From: Symsagittifera roscoffensis
Taxonomy: Eukaryota; Xenacoelomorpha; Acoela; Convolutidae
Direction of reading: 5' to 3'
DNA length: 64,000 nt
NCBI RefSeq assembly: GCF_963678635.1
Contig: NC_087065.1
Location: 16,976,458 to 17,040,457 of the forward strand
Below, piece by piece: positions 32,501-44,500 of this stretch. The notes below the pieces were generated by a model. That model ran no database searches. It saw nothing but the letters and a program-made list of their open reading frames with translations, and had not been told where the DNA came from. The number at the start of each line of letters is the position of its first letter. Within the stretch, counting starts at the first letter, position 1. Both the position numbers and the translations under genes were made by a program.

Positions 32501-35500
32501 TGCGCGTACCTTTAATGACAATGGTGAATGAGAGTTGTCCTCCGCTGTTCCTTCTAATCAGAAAATGACTCCTGGAAGAGGCAGGGTTGCGTTTCCGCTC
32601 AGGTTTTCCGTTTTGAGTCGTTGATGTGTTTTGCAGCAGAGAAATGAAAGCAACTCTGAAATGATTAGAGAAAGAGTAGTATGTAGGTTGTTAATGGCGT
32701 CTTGTGTCGCTCTAATTATTCCTCGTCCTCCTATTTTCCCTAGCTACCAATGCCCGTCCCCCTTTTCTATCCACCAGAACCCCCCCCCCCCCCATTTCTC
32801 ATTTTACCTCCTATCCAAATGGGCACATTGTCGCCGCTACCGCCTATGAGTGGAATCCATTTCGCTGATTGGGATTCCCTACCTGAAATGTAACCTCTTT
32901 TGTCAGGAGACCAACTGTGGCTCAGAAACAAAGTGGCTCTTAAAAGTGAACAGATTTCTCTTTTTACCTGTGATCGCTCCCTATCTTTTTAAACATTTCT
33001 TGGAATTTAATGTATTACTCGCCTGATTACATGTTAAATTTTAGTTCGTGCTCAAACTGAAAATAATGAAAATACGGGTATGATTAAGAGTTATTTCATT
33101 CAGCTGGCTAACTTTCTGTGACGTCAAAAAATTGGTTATTGCTTGGCTTTATATGACTGATTGTCAATTGCGACTTAATTTATCCATCTTGTTGGTCCCT
33201 GAGATGGTTTTGTTAAATTAATGAAGTGTTAACCTGGTTCTTTCATCACAGCGGCTCAATACTTCCCAAGCGTGACTGAATTTAATAAAGTAGTTCATTG
33301 GAAACAGGCGCCATCTCAAATCTTACAGCAATTCATAATCACTTACTATTCTTATACCGTTTTGAATTGATTTGCAATTGCTTAAGAGGCATTGAAATTT
33401 GAAAAAGGTTTAGTGATTTTAATTCAATCAAGCACTGTGAGCTGAAGAGACTTTGATGTTTAGTGAACGGATGGACTGCCTTGCACTGGGCTGCTAAAAG
33501 AGGTTATCTGGACATTTGCGAGTTACTTTTGGCTAACGGTGCTTCATGCACCATCCCAAATGCCTCTGGGCAGCTACCAGTCGATCTCATTTCCAAAAAC
33601 GACCGCCGCCTTCTTGATCTTTTAGTTACCAGCTCATCGTCTGGAAATGTAGCCAAGCAGATTAAAATTGACAACTCGAATCAACCAGATAGTCGACCCA
33701 AATGCGCAGTGTCAAATTATTCAGTGACTAAATCTTCTCCGACTAAAGTAACATCAAATCAAAATTTTGAAAACGCGAAGCTTGACTTGCCTGCAGATGA
33801 TACAAAAAATTCAAAGCTTTCAGTTAATTCAGAAACAGCTTCTAATTATTCAAGCGTTGCTTCTTTTACCGAACATGATTCTGGATTCGTTGAATCTGAA
33901 AGCAATGAAACGTTATCGCAATCAAGTCAAAATTCGAAGCAATTAAGTTTTGTACCTTCATACATGTCACGTGTTAAACCCCCAACCAGCGCCCTTAGCT
34001 CTTACTCAGAGGATTACACCTACCCCTGGACCAAACCCAATTCCAAGAACTCCACCCCCTCGTCAACTAGTGGTTCGAGGGGAGTTGCTAACAATGGAGT
34101 GCCAGGACAACATATAAGCCATTCATTGCCCTTGAACAGTTCTGCACCCCAGTTGTTGAGTGCCCCTAATAATGTGGGTCTTCATAACAACACGACTTTC
34201 CCCAATTCAGGTCAGTAGCCCTTTTGCCTGTTTTACTCAAGTGTTATTTAGATTACAGCCGCTAAAGTTGAAGTTAAATTTAGACTAGTTTGCTAAAGAC
34301 ATTTCTAGGGTTTTGGGGACTTGGGTTTGTACTAGATTATCACGGAAAATGGTAATCGATTTTGGATGCTCGCCTAGGAAGTTTGATCTCAAACAAACAG
34401 GATTTAACTTGTTTTAAGCAAAGCAGAACATGTACCACGCAGACAAAAAGATTATTGAATTTTCTTTGTTGTCTCAAATTTTTTTTTAGCTTGAGGCACC
34501 TGCTCTGTAGTTACACAGGAAAAGTCTCTTTGGCTGTACAAAAATTTCAGAGGCGAATTCTTCAAATAAAGCTAAGAATTGAAAATGTGTATATATAAAA
34601 AAACCTAATAGTGCTGGTGATCCCGCTGATTAAAAATAAGCGTTCGTAATGCATCAATTCATCAATCTAGCTTCTATTTTTCCCATTTAGTCTATAATTT
34701 TGCTGCGTTTTGAAAACTCAAGTTACATATATCTATCTATTCTACTTCATTCCGCAAAAAGCAGTATAACGGTGTTGTACTCACAATATTTTCACCGCAT
34801 TTTGTTCACATCATAACTTTACCAGGTCTGAGGATAACGCACCAAAGGAATATTACACAAACCCTTCCGCCCAGTGCTAACAGTACTAACCCAGACATTT
34901 CCCTCAGCTCAACGGGTGATGACGTAAGCGACCAGCCATCCCCCCTCCCGGTCGGAAACAGTGCCGCTCTGAACGTAGCTGGGGGCTCGAATTTGTTCAG
35001 CAGTAACGAGAGCATGCCAATAGCGCCTTCGTCCGAGGTAATACTACTCTAATGGTAAATTAATTGGATTTCTTTTTCTTTATAACGGAACTTAAATTTA
35101 TTAAAAATTGGAAATCGGGTATGCAGACTGCATTACTACAAATACTCCCCTTTGGTACTATTTCAAGGCATCCATTTTTTGCTGGCTTTGCCTAATGGCA
35201 CGTTATATTAATAGTGAGAGTAGAGAGCTCGCTAAAGAAATGCAACTTGTTGGTCAAAATGTTCGTGATTTTTTTGGAACTATGTCCCAAATGTTTGTCT
35301 GAAAGCTCAAAATTAAAGAAAAACAGGGGATGTTATCTTTTAGGATGGCTAAACGGGCAAAGGATTTTTTGAGAACAATGCCGCTATTGAAAATCGCAGA
35401 TCGAATTTGGAAAATTGTTTTTTTATTTATATTTTTGTGTCGTCCCAGATGCCGGATGTTTTCCGGGTTCAACTTGGTTTTGTACGCTGTTTTTGTCCCG

Positions 35501-38500
35501 ACCACTGAAACTGGGGATAAACTTTGTATTCTGGTGTGTTTTAGTTTTTTAAGAGTCGATGAACGTAGTTCAGACTCTTATATAGGTCGTGATAGCTTTT
35601 TTGGTAAAGTCTTAAAATTTGTTCAGGCTCAAATTCATTTTTTTACGGTGTGACTTTTGATCTCTTTTTACATTTAGTTCATTTTTTGTTATAAAAAGGG
35701 TAAACTCCACTATTGAACAGGAAAAGAATTAAAGTCACAAAAAACGTGTTCGACTTCTTATTTCGGAAATGGTTTTTAATTATCAGATTTCCCAGCAAAA
35801 TAAAAAACTTACGTATTGATCCAGTTTTCTTAAAATGGGTTGATTTTATCAAAAATATGTCAATTATAAGTTGTATAAGAAACTCAAAAAGAGCTTCAAG
35901 GCCGTCTAATTTTTCTTCGGATGTCTGTTGGCTATGTTTCTGTTTTCCTCGCATAATCAGTTACCACAAAAAATAGTCGAAAGGTTTAATTTTTTTGTCT
36001 AATATCGAGCAGATAAAGCGAGCGGGCAGGACCATATTACGGAAAGAAGACAGAAAGTCTTAATTTTACTCAAGGATTATTTGTTTTGAAGCTTCTTTTA
36101 GCTTCGTCTTGAAAACGAAGAATCCTTAAAAAACCAATTTTTTTTTTTGAATTTTTATTTTGTTGGTTTTTCGATAAATTGGTTGAAAAAAAAAAACGTT
36201 GGCAAAAAATTGCATTTTCTATTGATTATCGAGGGTACTCATTTCCTAAGCTATCGTTTAGCGCCGCTCAAAGCCGGACGAACAAAACAACAATTTGCAA
36301 AAAAAAATTCCAAATTTTTATCATAACCATTTCGGAAAAGTTTCAAAGCTTTTAGTTTTTATCAAAGTGCATACTTGAGTCCTGTCTTTATGCAAATACT
36401 CTTATCGAGATCTTGATGATTTTGTTCCAACCACTTAAAAGATTTTCTTAACGCAAAATCAGGTACCACAAATAATCATCGGACTGGGTTGAGTGATATA
36501 TCAAATTAAAGCCCTTTCGCAAATTTTTTTCCCAGTATCGAGAAAAACAGGTTTGAAATTTTTGATTTTTCGTCTTAGTTTGAGCGAGTAAAACGAGAGA
36601 GCTGGCCTATTATAGAAGGATAGTCACAGACTAGTAGTAAATCAGCCATGGATGTCTTAAGTCCTGAAAATTCTTATAACTTAAGTTTTTTAAGCTCAAA
36701 TTTTTTTTTCGATTTTTAAAAAAAATTTATTTTATGAATTGATTTTTCAAAAATAAACTGTTTTTCAATATGCCTATTTTATTGTGAATATCAAAAATGC
36801 CTAAAATAGAGTTTTTCCTTCAGATCCTTGCTTCGCACCACACGCAAAAACGTGAAATTAATTTTAAAAAAAACGTTGTTGTAGTTTTTAAATTACGTTA
36901 ATGTCGGAATATTCTGTGCTACTTGCACAGGTACCGGCTATTCTTGTTTTTGTTCGTTTTTCATTCAGGAAAAATTCTTTAAGTTTTTTCACGCTTTATT
37001 TTAATTTGTCATGTTATGACTGATTTATTTTAAAGTTCAGTTCTTTTTCTTTGTGAAAAGGAAGGCAAACTCCACTAACGAACAGCGAAAGTTTTAAGGT
37101 CACGAAAAACGCGCTCGACTTCTAATTTCGAAAGTGATTTTTTTTTTCAGGTTTTCCAGCGAAATTTAAAAAATTACCTAATGATCCAGTTTTCTCTAAT
37201 TAGGTCAATTTTTTTGACATAGTGCCAATCATAAATTGTTCTAGAAATTCAAAGAGCTTTAAGGGCACCTAGAAATTCAAAGAGCTTTAAGGGCATCTAT
37301 TTTTTTCTGTTTAATTGCGTTCATTGACTATTTTCCAACTCAGTTGACTATGTTTAAAGAAAGTTAATCAAGATACAAGTAGGTCGGGTGAAATTATAGG
37401 ACAATTAGCATCTTTACGGAGGATGTTAGGTTGATGCCCTGGGGTTTAAGGAAATTTATAATGTCGTCCTAAATAATTTTTTCATTTCTACGTGGATAGA
37501 AATGTAGAACCGAAATTTGAGAACCGTAATTTTGGAGCCGAAATTTTTTAACCAAAAGGTAGAACCGTAATTTGAGACAAATACTGCTCTATACGTAGTA
37601 TTAACAGACATATTTCATTATCCAAAAAGCTGAATATGCACAATGTGTTTCTGCTGCGTTGATTTGAGAAAGTCATCTATCCTCTATTAGAAGAGAACTT
37701 TTAAACTTTAAAGATTACTCTTAAAACGCCAAACGTTTTTATCGAGTTAGGTTTAAAAAACTTAATATCTTGCACACGGTTTTATAAATTTGAAAATATA
37801 GTGTCGAACTCGCATAAATTGGTGCTCACTAATATACCACTTAAGCTGCATAGCATAGCAAATTAATCGCATGTTTTTTATCCACTTTATTGGTGGCTAG
37901 TCTTTGTAGAAATTAAGAGCCAGCGGTGCTGCTGTATTAACATTATTTTGTAAATCTGGAGGTGAGTTCGAATCCTTTACAAGGCAAGCGTTTATTTTTC
38001 CATTTATTTTATGATATGGTTGAGTTTTATAACACTTTTCTGCCCGGTTATTTTTTCCTGCATTTGAAGCTCTCGGTTGCAATTTTTTCCTTTAGATGCG
38101 AAGTGCTGCTTTCATGTGTAAGATAACTGACTTGTCTTAATCTGAGCAAAGAAATTAGTGTAGTTTTGTTGGAATGTTTGGGTTGGCGCTGCTGTTCATA
38201 TACGGTGGTTTAGTTTGTTTAGTATTAATGAACAACGTGATTTATCTTTAATTTCAGTTTGGGTTTTGTTTTTTTTCTGAAATTTTTTAAAAAGTTGTTC
38301 TTGCGCAAATTTGAATTTTTTTTTTAAGTTCAATTCAAATTTCTTTGCTAAATTGAAGGCACATTGCGTTTTTTGCTACCAAATGTGCAAATGGCATGAT
38401 AAAAAGTGATTTAATTTAAGTTTCAGTTATAGTCTTAAAGTCGCAAAATTCCCTGCGGAATAAAAGTTAACCTATTGACACATTTTTCTCTTAAGTTAGT

Positions 38501-41500
38501 TTTGTGAAAAGAGTGTCAAAAATTAAAGAAATATAAATTGGAAAGTGAAAGAAATACAAAGAGTTTCGGGTTTGGGTTTAAGGTACAATTTTACATGGAC
38601 AGACAGAAGCAAGTTGGAGTTGGCGGCCAGCAGAACGGAACAGGGGGATTGGGCTACAGAATCCTGAAGGTACGAGTAAGTGACCAGTGCGACAAAGACT
38701 TCGTGGAAATCGATCTGCCCTCGGACAAACTATCCATCCAGGTTGGTACAATGTAAACTCATATAGTTTGTTTGCCCTAATTTGATCAATTTTTCCGATT
38801 TACAGACATTTTTGATTTTTTTGTTTATTTTCAATAGCAAACTTTAGTGAGCGTTAGTGTGTTACTACGATTTTTTTTTCTAACTTAAGTTGCAGATATT
38901 GGTGTCACTTTTGGGGCACAATTACGGCTTTTTGATAGCATGTGCTTTGACATTCGAATAGTAAAAGGTTAACACAGTTGATGCATTTTAAATTCATCAA
39001 ATGAACCGAAAAAAAGCTATTTGTTTCAAACAACTTAGCAATCATAAAAACTCGGTTTCCGAAATTTTCTAACTCAATAGATCTCGCAATTTTTGGAAAA
39101 GAATAATTTATACATAATGTGGCTTTATGCTTTCCAGTTTAAATTAGTCTGAATGCCTTCAGTTTGTTATATATCAAACTATTACTTGCAAAATTGTGTC
39201 TATATGTATTTGGTGCCACTTTTGCTGCTTTGGCAATTTGTTAGCATATGTAGCTGCTTTTTTTGCGACGAGTGTTTGACGCTTGCTAAGCGTTCGTGGC
39301 TGAGAGGGCTGGGCGTGAGATTCCAATTATGGAGGTCATAGGTTCCGAGCCCTTACGTAGCAAAGTTTTACTTATTCGAGGCTTATTTCTATCTTTTCTT
39401 ATTTTACTTTATAAAGCTGCTGTTTTGTCGCGTTCTCGATAGTGTTTGCGAAGCGCAGCTTCGCCTCTGTGTTTAAAATGCATCTTGGTGAATTGGGAAT
39501 CTATTTTGCGTCGCTCTACTTAGCTTATTGATTGGAAAGCTTACTTTTTTTTTTTAAATAGACCAAATTGATTTCCCGTATAATTATAAAAAAACAAGCA
39601 CTCCCTTCTCAAAAAAGTATATAATGGCGCCTTAAGAAAAAAATTAAGGGTATGTCAGCCAAAATTGCTGTCTTGAAGAATCAAAGGGTGGACCCTGTGG
39701 AGAAATTCGTATATTAATTTTAGCTTAATGGGTGAATATCTATTGTAATTCGATTTTCTGACAAATTTTGTAGCTCGATACAACGTTAACAGTGCTCAAT
39801 TTCGGCTTGCGATTAGCAAGCGTTATCAAACCGTAATATAGACTTGTAAAATAAACTGTTTTTCAATATGCCTATTTTATTGTGAATATCAAAAATGCCT
39901 AAAATAGAGTTTTTCCTTCAGATCCTTGCTTCGCACCACACGCAAAAACGTGAAATTAATTTTAAAAAAAACGTTGTTGTAGTTTTTAAATTACGTTAAT
40001 GTCGGAATATTCTGTGCTACTTGCACAGGTACCGGCTATTCTTGTTTTTGTTCGTTTTTCATTCAGGAAAAATTCTTTAAGTTTTTTCACGCTTTATTTT
40101 AATTTGTCATGTTATGACTGATTTATTTTAAAGTTCAGTTCTTTTTCTTTGTGAAAAGGAAGGCAAACTCCACTAACGAACAGCGAAAGTTTTAAGGTCA
40201 CGAAAAACGCGCTCGACTTCTAATTTCGAAAGTGATTTTTTTTTTCAGGTTTTCCAGCGAAATTTAAAAAATTACCTAATGATCCAGTTTTCTCTAATTA
40301 GGTCAATTTTTTTGACATAGTGCCAATCATAAATTGTTCTAGAAATTCAAAGAGCTTTAAGGGCACCTAGAAATTCAAAGAGCTTTAAGGGCATCTATTT
40401 TTTTCTGTTTAATTGCGTTCATTGACTATTTTCCAACTCAGTTGACTATGTTTAAAGAAAGTTAATCAAGATACAAGTAGGTCGGGTGAAATTATAGGAC
40501 AATTAGCATCTTTACGGAGGATGTTAGGTTGATGCCCTGGGGTTTAAGGAAATTTATAATGTCGTCCTAAATAATTTTTTCATTTCTACGTGGATAGAAA
40601 TGTAGAACCGAAATTTGAGAACCGTAATTTTGGAGCCGAAATTTTTTAACCAAAAGGTAGAACCGTAATTTGAGACAAATACTGCTCTATACGTAGTATT
40701 AACAGACATATTTCATTATCCAAAAAGCTGAATATGCACAATGTGTTTCTGCTGCGTTGATTTGAGAAAGTCATCTATCCTCTATTAGAAGAGAACTTTT
40801 AAACTTTAAAGATTACTCTTAAAACGCCAAACGTTTTTATCGAGTTAGGTTTAAAAAACTTAATATCTTGCACACGGTTTTATAAATTTGAAAATATAGT
40901 GTCGAACTCGCATAAATTGGTGCTCACTAATATACCACTTAAGCTGCATAGCATAGCAAATTAATCGCATGTTTTTTATCCACTTTATTGGTGGCTAGTC
41001 TTTGTAGAAATTAAGAGCCAGCGGTGCTGCTGTATTAACATTATTTTGTAAATCTGGAGGTGAGTTCGAATCCTTTACAAGGCAAGCGTTTATTTTTCCA
41101 TTTATTTTATGATATGGTTGAGTTTTATAACACTTTTCTGCCCGGTTATTTTTTCCTGCATTTGAAGCTCTCGGTTGCAATTTTTTCCTTTAGATGCGAA
41201 GTGCTGCTTTCATGTGTAAGATAACTGACTTGTCTTAATCTGAGCAAAGAAATTAGTGTAGTTTTGTTGGAATGTTTGGGTTGGCGCTGCTGTTCATATA
41301 CGGTGGTTTAGTTTGTTTAGTATTAATGAACAACGTGATTTATCTTTAATTTCAGTTTGGGTTTTGTTTTTTTTCTGAAATTTTTTAAAAAGTTGTTCTT
41401 GCGCAAATTTGAATTTTTTTTTTAAGTTCAATTCAAATTTCTTTGCTAAATTGAAGGCACATTGCGTTTTTTGCTACCAAATGTGCAAATGGCATGATAA

Positions 41501-44500
41501 AAAGTGATTTAATTTAAGTTTCAGTTATAGTCTTAAAGTCGCAAAATTCCCTGCGGAATAAAAGTTAACCTATTGACACATTTTTCTCTTAAGTTAGTTT
41601 TGTGAAAAGAGTGTCAAAAATTAAAGAAATATAAATTGGAAAGTGAAAGAAATACAAAGAGTTTCGGGTTTGGGTTTAAGGTACAATTTTACATGGACAG
41701 ACAGAAGCAAGTTGGAGTTGGCGGCCAGCAGAACGGAACAGGGGGATTGGGCTACAGAATCCTGAAGGTACGAGTAAGTGACCAGTGCGACAAAGACTTC
41801 GTGGAAATCGATCTGCCCTCGGACAAACTATCCATCCAGGTTGGTACAATGTAAACTCATATAGTTTGTTTGCCCTAATTTGATCAATTTTTCCGATTTA
41901 CAGACATTTTTGATTTTTTTGTTTATTTTCAATAGCAAACTTTAGTGAGCGTTAGTGTGTTACTACGATTTTTTTTTCTAACTTAAGTTGCAGATATTGG
42001 TGTCACTTTTGGGGCACAATTACGGCTTTTTGATAGCATGTGCTTTGACATTCGAATAGTAAAAGGTTAACACAGTTGATGCATTTTAAATTCATCAAAT
42101 GAACCGAAAAAAAGCTATTTGTTTCAAACAACTTAGCAATCATAAAAACTCGGTTTCCGAAATTTTCTAACTCAATAGATCTCGCAATTTTTGGAAAAGA
42201 ATAATTTATACATAATGTGGCTTTATGCTTTCCAGTTTAAATTGGTCTGAATGCCTTCAGTTTGTTATATATCAAACTATTACTTGCAAAATTGTGTCTA
42301 TATGTATTTGGTGCCACTTTTGCTGCTTTGGCAATTTGTTAGCATATGTAGCTGCTTTTTTTGCGACGAGTGTTTGACGCTTGCTAAGCGTTCGTGGCTG
42401 AGAGGGCTGGGCGTGAGATTCCAATTATGGAGGTCATAGGTTCCGAGCCCTTACGTAGCAAAGTTTTACTTATTCGAGGCTTATTTCTATCTTTTCTTAT
42501 TTTACTTTATAAAGCTGCTGTTTTGTCGCGTTCTCGATAGTGTTTGCGAAGCGCAGCTTCGCCTCTGTGTTTAAAATGCATCTTGGTGAATTGGGAATCT
42601 ATTTTGCGTCGCTCTACTTAGCTTATTGATTGGAAAGCTTACTTTTTTTTTTTAAATAGACCAAATTGATTTCCCGTATAATTATAAAAAAACAAGCACT
42701 CCCTTCTCAAAAAAGTATATAATGGCGCCTTAAGAAAAAAATTAAGGGTATGTCAGCCAAAATTGCTGTCTTGAAGAATCAAAGGGTGGACCCTGTGGAG
42801 AAATTCGTATATTAATTTTAGCTTAATGGGTGAATATCTATTGTAATTCGATTTTCTGACAAATTTTGTAGCTCGATACAACGTTAACAGTGCTCAATTT
42901 CGGCTTGCGATTAGCAAGCGTTATCAAACCGTAATATAGACTTGTTTTCGGGTTAACAATTTGTTTTTTTTATTGTTACCTTAAGATTTACTCCAACTAA
43001 TTTTACTTACTTGGATTCGTATTTCCTTCTTTGTTTTTTCTATTGTTTTGATGCAAAAAAACTTCGGCTCAAATTATTTTGGCCTGTTTCTTATCGGTTT
43101 AATGGCATGATTTTGGGTCGTCTCAAGGGAAGCACTATTTGAACACTCCCTTCCGCATTTTTCAAGTTGATTAGTTTTTTTTTTCTTTTTTCCGTTATGG
43201 AAAATTGTTTCAAAAAAGGGATATCAATTGAAAGATCTCCTACTCCCCTGTGGCCCTGTATACTACCCTATGGCTCGAGTCTCTTTTTACTTGAATCCTC
43301 TGTCTACAGGCTTGGGAAAAGTCTGGGAGAGTATTTGACCCATATTTTTGATTTTTTTGCTTCCTCGAAAACCACTCTCAAATCTGGGTTTTTGTTTTCA
43401 ATGATACGAACAATTTTGAAATACTCCGTGCATTACACTTAAAATTATAGCTCTTTTTGATTTCTGACCGTTTTGTGAATCTTTTTGACTTTTTCAAAAA
43501 CTAATTTCTCAAATCTGATATTGCTGGTCCAATGAAGATAACGGGTAGTGGGAAACTCTCCTGCTTTAACGACCACTCACAAACTTTTTTTACACAAAAG
43601 GTTATCGCCTCGGAAAAGTTAAATTTTTGATTTTTTGACCGTTTCTTAAACTTGAATGTTCTCAAAAACTACCCTGCCATATCTGAGATTTTGGGTTCAA
43701 TTCAAAGAACGGGTTGTAGGAATGCTTATGAGACTGCGCCCAATTTATTCTGACGCTAAAAGTTATGGCCCTCGGAAAAGTTAAAATTTTGATTTTTGGC
43801 GTTTCGTTTATTTTTTTAGTTTTTTTATTTTTATCGAGAACAAACCTCGAAACAACAGGTAATTGAAAGCCTACCTTTATAAATGACTATGTGTAGTTTA
43901 ATTAAGGAAAAAGTTATGGCCTTCAAACAAGTCAAAGTTTTGAAAGTTTTTGACCTTACGCGAAAATTACCGTGCCAATTCTCAGGTTGTGTTCAACCGA
44001 GAAACCAGGTTTTGGGAATCTCTGCTTAAGCGGCCACAAGTTGCTTCTTGCAGAAAAAGTTTATGGATTTTGGGAAGTCTTTTGACCGTTTTTAGAGGTT
44101 TTGACCGTTTTTAGAAACTTTTTCAATTTTTAAAAATTTTAACAGTCAAATCTGCGTTGAAAAGTTTAGTTTAAAGAGCCCGTTGCGATAATTGTTCCTG
44201 CAGAAGCGGTGACTCTTTAATCTTAAGTTTTTTTTACTCTTCTCTTTTGTTTTAGTAGAGAAAAAACGAAGTCCAATATTTGAAATCACTTTTTTCGTGC
44301 TGCATCAGTATAGCAATTTCATTCAATATCAAACACGTACATCCTATAGCTGGGGGCTCCTAGCCGAAAAAGTTTTGGTTCACCTAGTTGTTTTCGTCAT
44401 TTAATCGACTATTTTTTTATGTCTGGAAGGGGGTTGGTGTATCGACAGGGGTGCGAAGCTGCGCCTCGACTCTGTGTTAATACTTAAATTTCAGTTTCAG

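Larger units (their letters stand above)
36750..39847. repeat. 3,098-bp tandem segmental duplication, unit 1
   Basis: Runs from aaaataaactgtttttcaat to gtaatatagacttgt. Unit 2 follows directly. Contains repeat R, a B-box-like gagttcgaatcc near 37967, ANKRD40 exon 4 and a SINE. I noticed a single substitution between the units (aaattagtct at 39143 against aaattggtct at 42241). Confidence 0.95.
39848..42945. repeat. 3,098-bp tandem segmental duplication, unit 2
   Basis: Direct repeat of unit 1. The downstream junction is gacttgt followed by unique tttcgggttaac. Near-identity means a very recent duplication or an assembly artefact. Confidence 0.95.

Noticed and set aside
35330-35653. 107-aa plus-strand ORF in ANKRD40 intron 3
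   Set aside because: Phe/Leu/Arg-rich with no domain; lies in repeat-rich intron and has no splice continuity.
37900-38000. Possible tRNA gene (gagttcgaatcc)
   Set aside because: A B-box-like sequence is present but no matching A box or stems at tRNA spacing; at most SINE debris.
37897-38082. Identical 61-aa minus-strand ORFs at 37897 and 40995
   Set aside because: Present twice only because of the 3,098-bp duplication. No motif; overlaps a pol III B-box-like sequence.
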